Shown: one piece after another, positions 1 through 7,435 of the stretch
Position numbering within the stretch: the stretch's first letter is position 1
Layout: every line of letters begins with the position of its first letter
Source: Bdellovibrionota bacterium
GTDB taxonomy: Bacteria; Bdellovibrionota; Bacteriovoracia; Bacteriovoracales; Bacteriovoracaceae
Assembly (NCBI GenBank): GCA_030836365.1
Contig: JAURQB010000007.1
Span: 1-10,062 of the forward strand
DNA: 10,062 bases
Reading direction: 5' to 3'
Notes under the pieces: generated by a model
Database searches by the model: none
Seen by the model: the letters and a program-made list of their open reading frames with translations, nothing else
Told to the model about the DNA's origin: nothing
Translations under genes and position numbers: made by a program

Positions 1-1258
1 TTAACCAAACTTTAATGTTATGACGGTCAATATACTCGCCTAAAAGATTTGCGTAGGCACTTGGGTGTCTCAACATAAAAGGAGCACCAAAGCAGGCAGA
101 GAATGTTTGCGTTGGTTCAGTTACACCAGCTTCTGTTCCAGCGACCTTTGCCGTGTAACCTAGAACAAAATAAAACAACGCTTGATCTCTTGTGAGCATA
201 CTAACAGGAGGTAGCACACCAAACGCATCGGCGGTTAGAAAGAAAATATTTTTAGGGACGTCACCTTTATGGCTTGGATCGACTGAATCAATAAAAGAGA
301 GTGGGTAAGAAGATCGGCCATTTTCTGTAATGGAGTCATCATCGAAATCAAAAGTTCTCGTTTCATCATCCATCACCACGTTTTCAACCATGGCACCAAA
401 TTGGTTGGTGGCCTTCCAGATACCTGGTTCATTTTTTTGAGAAAGTGAAATTGTTTTTGCGTAACACCCGCCTTCAAAGTTAAAAACTCCCTCATCACTG
501 AGGCCGTGCTCATCATCACCAACGAGAAGCCTTCCTTCATCAGTGGAGAGTGTTGTCTTTCCTGTTCCAGATAGGCCAAAAAAGACAGATGTTTCATCTT
601 TTGATTTGTTGCTTCCTGCGTGCATAGGTAAAACACCTTTTTCTGGAAGCGTGTAATTAAGAATGCTGAATACTGATTTTTTTACTTCGCCAGCATAGCG
701 TGTCCCACAAACGATAACAGTATTTGTATCAAAACAGGTGACAATACATGTACCAGTCTTCGTTCCAAAGTCTGAAGGATTAAGTTCTAATAAAGGAGCA
801 TGTAGAATAACGAAGTCTCTTGAAGCATCGAAATCTCGCATCTTATCTCTAAACATGTGATTGGAAAAAAGTGCATGTGAAGGTGAGGTTGAGATGAGCT
901 TTACGGCCACATTGTGCGTCTCATGTGCTCCTGCAGATCTCTCCGTAATAAATAAATCTTTTTGTGAATTTAGATAATCAGTAATGTGATTTTTTAGCTT
1001 TCCAAAGTTTTCTGGCGTCATTTCAATAACGTCATTTTCCCACCAAACAGTGTCTTTCGTGCGTTCACTTTTGACAACATATTTATCTTTTGCTGCTCTT
1101 CCCGTGAATTTTCCAGTTTCCACAACAAGAGAACCGTCTTTAGATATTTTTCCAAGGCCCCGCCGAACTGTTTCTTCAATGTAAAAGCTATTGGGCTTAT
1201 TAAAGTGAATGTCTTTATTTTGAGCATCAATATTAAGCGTCGATAAAAATTCGTTCAT
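1..1258 (-). CDS. pckA: ATP-dependent phosphoenolpyruvate carboxykinase, C-terminus beyond window
   Basis: Converts oxaloacetate and ATP to PEP, CO2 and ADP, the entry step of gluconeogenesis in the cytoplasm. The window holds 419 codons of a family usually near 520-540 residues; the 3' part lies off the left edge, and the visible protein ends at KVWL, just before the family's usual VNTGW. Visible motifs are the substrate-binding region FTGRAAKDKY (about 51-60, Arg54), the P-loop GLSGTGKTT (228-236, Lys234), and the metal-binding and adenine-side block GDDEHG...FNFEGGCYAK (247-268, Asp248/Asp249). Leu253 replaces the Trp usually found after DDEHG. The ATG at 1258 has AAGGA seven bases upstream and matches the expected N-terminus. 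A promoter-like sequence sits in the gap behind udk, so the gene need not depend on udk transcription. Identification is very secure. Confidence 0.97.
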   Translation of the reverse strand, partial: MNEFLSTLNIDAQNKDIHFNKPNSFYIEETVRRGLGKISKDGSLVVETGKFTGRAAKDKYVVKSERTKDTVWWENDVIEMTPENFGKLKNHITDYLNSQKDLFITERSAGAHETHNVAVKLISTSPSHALFSNHMFRDKMRDFDASRDFVILHAPLLELNPSDFGTKTGTCIVTCFDTNTVIVCGTRYAGEVKKSVFSILNYTLPEKGVLPMHAGSNKSKDETSVFFGLSGTGKTTLSTDEGRLLVGDDEHGLSDEGVFNFEGGCYAKTISLSQKNEPGIWKATNQFGAMVENVVMDDETRTFDFDDDSITENGRSSYPLSFIDSVDPSHKGDVPKNIFFLTADAFGVLPPVSMLTRDQALFYFVLGYTAKVAGTEAGVTEPTQTFSACFGAPFMLRHPSAYANLLGEYIDRHNIKVWL

Positions 1259-1294
1259 CGAAAAATCCTTCTTTAAATTCATAAATTGTTAAAT

Positions 1295-1323
1295 ATTGTA
1301 GACCTCTGAAAAGATAAGGGCAA
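1295..1323 (-). promoter_or_regulatory. Candidate sigma70-type promoter of pckA
   Basis: On the minus strand, TTGCCC (1318-1323) and TACAAT (1295-1300) are separated by exactly 17 bp. The -10 matches the consensus at five of six positions and the -35 at four of six. The predicted start would give a leader of about 30 nt before the pckA ATG at 1258, which has its AAGGA ribosome-binding site at 1266-1270. It is the best promoter match I see in the window, but it was found by eye. Confidence 0.55.
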
Positions 1324-1332
1324 CGGGTTGAG

Positions 1333-1950
1333 TTAAGAAATTTTCATTTTTAAAAAGTTCGTGGTTTCTTCAAACGCGCTTGCGAGCTCATCTTGATTTA
1401 TGACCCGGTGTGCGTATTGCTTGGTGGGCGTGACAAATTCGTTGTGCATCGGAGCAACTTGTTTGTAGAACTGATCATGCACACCCTGTGCTGTTCTTCC
1501 GCGCTCAGTGGTGTCGCGCTTCAGACGTCGATTGAATCTGACTTCTTCAGGTGCAGAGATGTAGATGCGGTGGTCAAATAAATTGCGCAAGCGCTCAAGA
1601 TGAAAAATCAGAATACCGTCGACTAAGATAATAGGTCTAGGGGAGATAGCGATCGTTTCACTTGTTCTTGTGTGCGTAGCAAAATCATAAGTCGGGCAGT
1701 CAATAGATTTGCCTTGCTTTAAAATGCTCAGTTGGTCAGCAAGGAATTCAAAGTCAATGGCGCTGGGGTGATCGAAGTTTACTGCACCGCCATCCTTATC
1801 AAACTTAGATGATTGATCGATGTAGTAATTGTCTTGCCAGATAACGGTGGACTTATCTTGGTTAAAAAATTCAGACAATCGTCTTAGAAAAGTTGTTTTT
1901 CCTGAACAGCTGCCGCCTGCGATTCCGACGATGATTGGCTTAAGAGTCAT
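1333..1950 (-). CDS. udk: Uridine kinase (uridine/cytidine kinase family)
   Basis: Phosphorylates uridine or cytidine to the monophosphate in cytoplasmic pyrimidine salvage. The 205-aa length is typical of bacterial Udk. Visible motifs are the Walker A loop GGSCSGKTT (12-20), the DNYY nucleoside-site motif (40-43), the NFDHPSAID block (58-66, usually NYDHPDAFD), YDFATHTR (88-95), the DGIL strand (111-114), and the lid arginines in RRLKRDTTERGR (141-152), followed by QVAPMHNEFVTPTK (164-177). The ATG at 1950 has GGAG five bases upstream. It lies upstream of pckA on the same strand with a 74-bp gap, so readthrough into pckA is possible. A phosphoribulokinase-type paralogue is the main alternative, but length and motif spacing favour Udk. 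The substrate cannot be proven from sequence. Confidence 0.93.
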   Translation of the reverse strand: MTLKPIIVGIAGGSCSGKTTFLRRLSEFFNQDKSTVIWQDNYYIDQSSKFDKDGGAVNFDHPSAIDFEFLADQLSILKQGKSIDCPTYDFATHTRTSETIAISPRPIILVDGILIFHLERLRNLFDHRIYISAPEEVRFNRRLKRDTTERGRTAQGVHDQFYKQVAPMHNEFVTPTKQYAHRVINQDELASAFEETTNFLKMKIS

Positions 1951-1984
1951 CAGATCTCCAAAAAAATAAATTACTCACAAGAAG

Positions 1985-1993
1985 ATTCTAGCA
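1985..1993 (-). promoter_or_regulatory. Candidate extended -10 promoter element of udk
   Basis: The minus strand reads TGCTAGAAT here, an extended -10 (TG-N-TAGAAT) about 35 bases upstream of the udk start. The sequence 17 bp upstream is only a poor -35, as is usual for extended -10 promoters. It was found by eye and is moderately supported. Confidence 0.35.
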
Positions 1994-2081
1994 CTTGAAA
2001 ATGCCTTGGAACCTTAAACAGCAAATTTATCCGTCTGGCAAGGCTCAATAAAAACTGCTTTGTGCACGTGCTTTTAAGGTA

Positions 2082-2107
2082 TACCCGATAATGGCAATTA
2101 TCGGGTA
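2082..2107. repeat. Perfect palindrome, 11-bp arms and 4-base centre, in the divergent udk / DUF962-gene region
   Basis: The left arm TACCCGATAAT (2082-2092) is exactly complementary to ATTATCGGGTA (2097-2107) around a GGCA centre. Neither side is followed by a T-run, so an intrinsic terminator is unlikely. It lies about 130 bp upstream of udk and 120 bp upstream of the DUF962 gene. That position would suit an operator for a dimeric regulator or an mRNA leader hairpin. A second short palindrome, GCACGTGC, is at 2064-2071. The rest of the 276-bp intergenic region shows nothing I can name apart from the udk -10 candidate and the ribosome-binding sites. Confidence 0.6.
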
Positions 2108-2226
2108 GAGAGCGTTATATTTGTTAACTCAGTGTAAAACATCGCCGAATTCTATAACGTATTTTTATTTCTACCTTTTAAAGAAATGGATTCCTCGTTA
2201 GCATAAAAGAAAAGATAAAAGGATTA

Positions 2227-2691
2227 ATGATGAAAAATGCAGCTTGGTATTTAGAGAAATATGGAGAGTCACATACACATCCGATAAACGTATTGATTCA
2301 TAAAATTTTTGTTCCGTTAATCATGTTTAGCGTAATTGGTTTGCTCTGGGCCATTCCTGTACCGAGCTTTGTTGATTCAATACCTTTATTGAATTTTGGC
2401 ATGTTATTAGTGATTGTCTCGATGCTTTTTTACTTAACAATGGGATTGAAGATATTTTTAGGGATGGCCGTGATTATTGCACCAATAGTATACGGAAATG
2501 TTTTACTCGAGAATTATCCACATCAAGTTTGGTTAATGATTGGGATTTTTATCTTCTCCTGGATCATGCAATTTATCGGCCATAAGATCGAAGGCAAAAA
2601 ACCAAGCTTCTTTGAGGATTTACTTTTTTTACTTGTTGGGCCCGTGTGGGTTTTCTACCCTGTCTACAAAAAATTAGGTCTAGTCAGCTGA
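2227..2691 (+). CDS. Mpo1-like (DUF962) integral membrane protein
   Basis: A 154-aa protein of the DUF962/Mpo1-like family. The yeast member Mpo1 is an Fe(II)-dependent dioxygenase that shortens 2-hydroxy fatty acids by alpha-oxidation in phytosphingosine breakdown; bacterial members are largely uncharacterised. The N-terminal signature is YGESHTHPINVLIHKIFVPL (12-31, with His16/His18, Asn21, His25). The second signature is QFIGHKIEGKKPSFFEDLL (115-133, with His119 and Glu122). About four hydrophobic segments (roughly 28-45, 56-72, 76-92, 101-117) plus a C-terminal one (132-146) indicate an inner-membrane protein. AAAAGGA precedes two adjacent ATG codons; the second (2230) has the better spacing, so the true start may be one codon later. 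It is convergent with the DUF2237 gene, with only 2 bp between the stops. Family assignment is firm; the reaction is inferred. Confidence 0.88.
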   Translation: MMKNAAWYLEKYGESHTHPINVLIHKIFVPLIMFSVIGLLWAIPVPSFVDSIPLLNFGMLLVIVSMLFYLTMGLKIFLGMAVIIAPIVYGNVLLENYPHQVWLMIGIFIFSWIMQFIGHKIEGKKPSFFEDLLFLLVGPVWVFYPVYKKLGLVS

Positions 2692-2693
2692 GT

Positions 2694-3056
2694 TTATAGT
2701 GAAAACTCTTGAAGGATATTAAGAGGAATAATCGCAAGCGTTTCTTCGTTGGTCGCTTTTAAGTTTACTTTTGGGGCACACCCTTGCTTGTAGGCTTCAA
2801 GCCATCTGCCTGCACACAAACACCAAGAGTCCCCTTCTTTTAAACCAGGAAAATTGAACTCAGGTTTTGGTGTGCTTAAGTCGTTTCCCGCGGTTTTAGA
2901 AAACTCTAAAAATTCCCAAGTTAATTGAACGCAGACGGTGTGAATTCCATGATCAGACACGTCTGTATGACAATAACCATTTCTGAAATAGCCAGTCATA
3001 GGTTCCATACAGCAAGGAATAATTTTTTCTCCAAAAACATTTTTTTGTTCATTCAT
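2694..3056 (-). CDS. DUF2237 family protein, function unknown
   Basis: A 120-aa soluble, cysteine-rich protein matching the DUF2237 family along its length. Recognisable stretches are CCMEPMTGYFRNGYC (15-29), DHGIHTVCVQLTWEFLEF (35-52), GNDLSTPKPEFNFPGL (57-72), GDSWCLCAGRWLEA (75-88) and GCAPKVNL (92-99). Seven cysteines (15, 16, 29, 42, 79, 81, 93), several in pairs, suggest metal binding or redox chemistry, but no function is established to my knowledge. There is no signal peptide or membrane segment. The gene starts 11 bp after the histidine kinase stop, and its AAGG ribosome-binding site shares bases with the kinase TAA, which favours an operon and possible translational coupling. Family membership is secure; the role is not known. 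Confidence 0.88.
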   Translation of the reverse strand: MNEQKNVFGEKIIPCCMEPMTGYFRNGYCHTDVSDHGIHTVCVQLTWEFLEFSKTAGNDLSTPKPEFNFPGLKEGDSWCLCAGRWLEAYKQGCAPKVNLKATNEETLAIIPLNILQEFSL

Positions 3057-3067
3057 TTATTGCGGCC

Positions 3068-5500
3068 TTAGTATTTTATTAGTGAATTGATGATTGCTTG
3101 ATCAAAATTTTTAGAAACAGCTTCGCTAAAGCCGATGTTAATCAGGTCTAGTCGCTTACTTTCATCGATCATCGCACTCATGGCAATTACTTTTGTTTTT
3201 CCTTTTATATTCTCTCTGCCTAGAGTGTAAATCAATTCCTCCCCTTTTTCATTACCTATATTTAGATCGGTAAAAACAATATCCCAAAAGTGGTGATTTT
3301 CCCGAATAAGTTTTAGCCCGTCTTTTAAGCTCTTACAGAAAACAGGATTGGTTGCAATTGGCCCATCTTCAAAGAATACCTCGAGCAAATAATGAATGTC
3401 CTCAGAGTCGTCAATAACAAGGATGTTTTTTACTTTTTGGTTGATGACAAATAAGCTTTCTACATATTGATATAGGTTTTTAAATTCATTTTTCTTGCTA
3501 AATATTTTCTCTGCTTTCATGACTGCTGCGGTGCCGATACTTTCTATTTTTCCTGAAAAGAAAACGATTGGGATTTCTCTATCTTTCATGAAGGTTGAAA
3601 TTTTATTGATGAGGTCAACTCCTTTTGTCCCAGGTATTTCAAAATCTAAAATAATTATTTTTGTTAGTTTTAATAAGTCTGGATATAACTTTAACTTTCG
3701 TAAAAGTTGATCTCCGTTGTGATAGACATGAATGCTTTTAGTAATATTTTCAAATTTTTCGGCAATAATAGATGCTGTTTCTTGATTGTCATCAATAATG
3801 ATAATTTCATTATCATTAACTCCTACTCCTGCCATTTGGTCTAATTGAAGAAGGCCAGTGTTTTTTAAATTGTCAGGAGAAATATATATTGGCAATGAAA
3901 TCTCAAATGTAGTACCGTTAGAACCGTCTGAATTGGCCGTTATCGTACCACCATGCTGATGACAAATTTGGCGGCAAAAACTTAATCCAACGCCACTTCC
4001 CTCGATTGAATTATCTCTATTAAGCCTATAGTAAGATTTAAATATATTTTCTAACTCCCCAGGCGGAATGCCAGGTCCTTGATCAGTAATTGTGATGACG
4101 ATATTTCTGGGAAGTACTTTATGTTTTGTGAGATTAATCTCGATAATGGTTTGCTTTGTCGAGTATTTAATAGCATTTCGTACAACATTTAAAAGCATTT
4201 GCTTTACTTGTAGTTTTTGGGCCCTAACGAGGTATGTTTCAATGGACTTAGAGAATTCAATCGAAATTTTTTTCTCGCTTGAAATATTGTCACACAGACT
4301 AATGACCTCCTCTATTAATATGTTTATTTTAAAATCCTCTTCGCCTGTCTTTTTTCCTCCTGATTTTAAAAGTCCGGATATGAGATCCAGTCCATCCTCT
4401 GCATTTTTTTGAATTAGTTGTAGGTGCGGCTCTTGGTCTGCATTAATAGATTTTTTTAAGATTTTAGAGGTTGTAAGAATATTTGATAAAGGTGCTCTAA
4501 GGTCATGGCCAACAAAAGAAAGTAGGTTTACCTTTTCTAAACTTATTTTTTCAAATCTATTTCGTTCAATTTCTAATTCTCGTTTGAATTTTTCAAGAAC
4601 CTGAACTCTCGATTCGGACTCCCTTTTAAAAGTTTGGGATCGATGAACTTTTTCATTCAAACTCTTAACGGCAGCGTTTTTAGATATTATTTCTTTTTTC
4701 AAACTCATCATTTCAGAATAAAAAGGATTTTTCTTATTTATAATCCCTTCATTTAAAAATTTTTTTTGTTCCCTGAAGCTTTTGTTTTGAAAAAAAATAA
4801 GAACAAAAAGATGAGCAAAAATACTTACTGAAAAGATGATTGATGTTTTAATGATATATGTCTTTTTTTTCTTGTAAAAACTTACTATATAGTTTTGAAA
4901 AACGGCCTTATCCTGATGTATTTCGAGAAATTGCGATGAGTATTTAAGAACTCTGTTAATTGGAACAAAATACTCATTATCTTCGGGAAAATAGTCGATG
5001 ATGGCCAAGCTACTATATGGTAGAGCAATACTTCTTTTGGCCGTCACAAACAAATGGTGGTGATCACTCTTTAAATAGTAATAATATTTTACTTCTAGTT
5101 GCTTATTTATTTTGTTTACTTGTTGGTATATTCCCCAGGTGTCACTTCCATCATTTTTAAAACTCATTGACGAAAATGAACTAAGATATTTTTGCCACAG
5201 GCCTCTGCTTGCAATTTGAGGAAGCTCTTCTAGAAAAATATCCTGCAGGGGCACCAAGCTCTTTATCTCGTCCGTGCTTATGCCTTCACCCGCTGCTAAG
5301 TTATTTAAGCGCGAGGTAATTTTATCGTGATCTTCATTTATTGGTTCAAGTAGCTTAAGTGTTTTGTTTAAGTTTTCTAGCGAATAGACATCAGATTTAA
5401 ATGACGATGGTGCCTCCTTTAGCGTGTGTGTTATTTGAAAGACGCCAATAACAAGGAATAAGAGACCACTTATTAGAATAATGTAAGTCGATTTGAGCAT
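3068..5500 (-). CDS. Membrane-bound hybrid histidine kinase with two C-terminal receiver domains
   Basis: An 810-aa two-component sensor. In order: TM1 (about 5-24); a periplasmic region of about 190 residues (25-213) with no family I recognise; TM2 (about 215-237); a charged coiled-coil-like linker (about 240-325); a HisKA dimerisation domain with phosphoacceptor His332 in FVGHDLRAPLSN; a HATPase domain with N box (Asn438/Asn442), G1 box DQGPGIP (473-479) and G2 box GSGVGLS (501-507). Receiver 1 (about 563-685) has Asp570/Asp571, phosphoacceptor Asp619, Ser649 and Lys669. Receiver 2 (about 691-808) has Asp697/Asp698, Asp745, Ser775 and Lys797. Both receivers keep the full acidic pocket, so both look phosphorylatable. 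No DNA-binding or enzymatic output domain is present, and no response regulator lies next to it, so the output is probably through an HPt protein or unlinked regulator. The ATG at 5500 has only a weak ribosome-binding site. It is followed by the DUF2237 gene as a likely operon. Confidence 0.93.
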   Translation of the reverse strand: MLKSTYIILISGLLFLVIGVFQITHTLKEAPSSFKSDVYSLENLNKTLKLLEPINEDHDKITSRLNNLAAGEGISTDEIKSLVPLQDIFLEELPQIASRGLWQKYLSSFSSMSFKNDGSDTWGIYQQVNKINKQLEVKYYYYLKSDHHHLFVTAKRSIALPYSSLAIIDYFPEDNEYFVPINRVLKYSSQFLEIHQDKAVFQNYIVSFYKKKKTYIIKTSIIFSVSIFAHLFVLIFFQNKSFREQKKFLNEGIINKKNPFYSEMMSLKKEIISKNAAVKSLNEKVHRSQTFKRESESRVQVLEKFKRELEIERNRFEKISLEKVNLLSFVGHDLRAPLSNILTTSKILKKSINADQEPHLQLIQKNAEDGLDLISGLLKSGGKKTGEEDFKINILIEEVISLCDNISSEKKISIEFSKSIETYLVRAQKLQVKQMLLNVVRNAIKYSTKQTIIEINLTKHKVLPRNIVITITDQGPGIPPGELENIFKSYYRLNRDNSIEGSGVGLSFCRQICHQHGGTITANSDGSNGTTFEISLPIYISPDNLKNTGLLQLDQMAGVGVNDNEIIIIDDNQETASIIAEKFENITKSIHVYHNGDQLLRKLKLYPDLLKLTKIIILDFEIPGTKGVDLINKISTFMKDREIPIVFFSGKIESIGTAAVMKAEKIFSKKNEFKNLYQYVESLFVINQKVKNILVIDDSEDIHYLLEVFFEDGPIATNPVFCKSLKDGLKLIRENHHFWDIVFTDLNIGNEKGEELIYTLGRENIKGKTKVIAMSAMIDESKRLDLINIGFSEAVSKNFDQAIINSLIKY

Positions 5501-5629
5501 TGCTCGCTTTACGGAACAAATGTCAGGTTTTTTAAGGAATTAGGGAAATTAAACAAAATTGGTAAAGGAGATTTGTCATTTGAGATAAAAGTTTGCACCA
5601 TATCTAAATAATTTTAATTAGGTAAACAA

Positions 5630-6328
5630 ATGATGAAATTTATATCTTCTATCGCGTTCTTCGTTTTTAGCTTCACTTCCCTATCTTCAACAATCTTGCT
5701 TGATCAAATACCTTTACCAGACCTTCGACCAACTATGTATTACATTGCTAATGAAGCAAAAACAGAATGCGCTGGACGCTATAACGGTAGTGATTATGAT
5801 GGAAGTGAAATTTCGGAAATTTTGACGCCTGCCGGAGAGTTAATCGCTAAAGTTTGCACTCGATTTTTCAAAGTTCTCAGCATGGAGGGAACCGGTATCA
5901 TCTCTGATCGTGGTCAAGGTGAGCTAACTGTTAATTGGGCCGGTGATTATCGCTTTAAAGTAATGGATAAATGCGTTTATGGTGAAGGTGTTCAGGGACT
6001 TTGCCTAATTCCATATCACACAATCGCCGCTGACCTAACGGTCTATCCTGTGGGGACTATAATCTATATTCCTCGAGCCGAAGGCTTAATTCTGCCAACC
6101 GGAAAAACCCATAATGGCTACTTCATTGTGAGAGATACTGGCGGCGCATTCAGAGGTATCGGGCCTAAACGAGTTGATCTATTTGTCGGTGCTGAGGAAG
6201 ATCGTGACAATGTTTTTTCACGAGTGGGAATGGATCATCACACAGACGAAAAAGCTTTTAAAATTGAAGGAAAACGAAAGATTAAAGCAATAAATTTCTT
6301 TAAAACGGAATTTCCGCAATTATATTAG
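5630..6328 (+). CDS. Secreted 3D (Asp-Asp-Asp) domain protein, MltA/RlpA-like fold
   Basis: A 232-aa exported protein. Residues 1 to about 20 form a signal peptide (basic start, hydrophobic stretch, Ser-rich end) with no lipobox. The C-terminal half carries the 3D domain of the double-psi beta-barrel lytic transglycosylase group: ADLTVYPVGTIIYIP (134-148, Asp135), GYFIVRDTGGAFRG (163-176, Asp169) and RVDLFVG (181-187, Asp183). These are the three conserved aspartates. TMYYIANEA (35-43) resembles the Y...E stretch near the start of such domains. Four cysteines (47, 76, 115, 125) could form disulphides. The likely role is peptidoglycan cleavage or remodelling in the periplasm; whether it is enzymatically active is not shown. 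AGG seven bases before the ATG at 5630 supports this start; a second ATG follows at once. It is divergent from the histidine kinase, with 129 bp between. Confidence 0.85.
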   Translation: MMKFISSIAFFVFSFTSLSSTILLDQIPLPDLRPTMYYIANEAKTECAGRYNGSDYDGSEISEILTPAGELIAKVCTRFFKVLSMEGTGIISDRGQGELTVNWAGDYRFKVMDKCVYGEGVQGLCLIPYHTIAADLTVYPVGTIIYIPRAEGLILPTGKTHNGYFIVRDTGGAFRGIGPKRVDLFVGAEEDRDNVFSRVGMDHHTDEKAFKIEGKRKIKAINFFKTEFPQLY

Positions 6329-6444
6329 ACCAATATATTTAAATTAAATCCATTTAGGTGTTCTGAGTTTCAGGTAAAAAAATCTATAAATCTAATTACT
6401 ATTTGTTTTTTTCTAGGATTTATCATCTTAGGCGAAAAGTAGCT

Positions 6445-7431
6445 ATGAACGCACTTATTCTTAGTAACTTATTTAGCTCAAGAGACTATCCATGGGAAAT
6501 CGTAAACTACGAGTTTTTTCAAAATTTTGAGAGTCCTCATACAAGAAAATGCTACGAAAGAGATATTCAACTATTTTTTGATTTTCTTAAAATTAACCAA
6601 GTTAAATTAAGTTCAGTTAAGGAAATTAAAAAAGTTCACATCATCGCTTATAAAAACATTCTTCAAGAGAAACAACAAGCTCCTAAAACAATTTGTCGTA
6701 AGTTGAGTAGCTTATCTAGCTATTTTGATTTTCTTGTCGAAAAAGACATTCTCGATATTAACTGCTGCCAAGGTGTCAGACGCCCCAGACAGATTGTAAT
6801 TAATGAGACTAAAGATCTAAGCGACAAAAGCGTTCAAAAACTTTTTGAGGCGTTATTTGATGAAGAAGAAACGCCTAGTGTTTTCTTACATCGAGCAGTT
6901 ATTTTCCTGCTTTTTTCTACGGGGATCAGAAAGGCAGAGTTGACTAGCCTGAAGCTTAAAGATTACCAGCAAATAAGTGATTCTACCTATTGCTTAAAAA
7001 TTAAGGCAAAAGGTGGAAAGTATTTAACAAAAGTACTGCATCCATCAGCGAAAATGGTGTTAGATCAATACCTACATTTTCTTTGTGAAAGTGGTGATAT
7101 TATTTCTGGTGATGAGTATTTATTGCGACCAACAAAAAATCCGAAAGATCCCAAAAACCTCAATAAGCCAATAAACCCAAAATCGATTGATTATATCTTG
7201 AAAAAATACTGCCAAAAAGCAGGGATCTTTGAAAGGATCAGCCCTCACTCGGCCAGGGCAACCTATATTGGTTCGGCCCTTGAAAATGGTGTCGAACTTT
7301 GGAGAGTCTCTTTAGATGTAGGGCACGAATCGGTGAGAACGACTGAAATTTATAACAAAAGACGCTCAAATATAAAAAATAGCCCTGTACATTCTCTGGG
7401 TTTCTTTAAACCTTTCAAAAAATCCGCTTAA
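6445..7431 (+). CDS. Tyrosine recombinase (phage-integrase / XerC-XerD family)
   Basis: Site-specific DNA recombinase with a core-binding SAM-like N-terminal domain (SPHTRKCYERDIQLFFDFLK region) and a complete catalytic domain. Counting from an in-frame TTG at 6403, the catalytic residues are Arg176 (STGIRKAEL), Lys203 (KAKGGKY), His282 and Arg285 (SPHSARATY), His308 (DVGHES) and nucleophile Tyr317 (TTEIYNKR). All are present, so the enzyme looks functional. The reading frame is open back to that TTG, but I place the start at the ATG at 6445 (328 aa), which removes an extension of 14 residues, unusually basic for this family. Neither start has a convincing ribosome-binding site. No flanking repeats, tRNA or cargo are visible, so it may be a chromosomal Xer-like enzyme rather than the marker of a mobile island. 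Family certain, role open. Confidence 0.9.
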   Translation: MNALILSNLFSSRDYPWEIVNYEFFQNFESPHTRKCYERDIQLFFDFLKINQVKLSSVKEIKKVHIIAYKNILQEKQQAPKTICRKLSSLSSYFDFLVEKDILDINCCQGVRRPRQIVINETKDLSDKSVQKLFEALFDEEETPSVFLHRAVIFLLFSTGIRKAELTSLKLKDYQQISDSTYCLKIKAKGGKYLTKVLHPSAKMVLDQYLHFLCESGDIISGDEYLLRPTKNPKDPKNLNKPINPKSIDYILKKYCQKAGIFERISPHSARATYIGSALENGVELWRVSLDVGHESVRTTEIYNKRRSNIKNSPVHSLGFFKPFKKSA

Positions 7432-7435
7432 AAGG

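Noticed and set aside
373..1230. Minus-strand open frames inside pckA (373-636 and 1018-1230)
   Set aside because: They are out-of-frame shadows of pckA, whose own frame carries all the conserved motifs without interruption.
1393..1581. Open frame on the plus strand inside udk (62 codons)
   Set aside because: It lies wholly inside the well-supported udk gene in an antisense frame, and no homology or ribosome-binding site is apparent.
3495..4412. Plus-strand open frames inside the histidine kinase gene
   Set aside because: They are antisense to intact HATPase and receiver-domain coding sequence and show no protein-like features of their own.
5501..5629. Possible promoters for the divergent kinase and 3D genes
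   Set aside because: Several AT-rich hexamers can be paired, but none has both a good -10 and -35 at proper spacing, so none is listed.
6403..6444. TTG start at 6403 for the recombinase
   Set aside because: It gives an atypical basic extension without a ribosome-binding site. An ATG at 6445 still leaves the full core-binding and catalytic domains.
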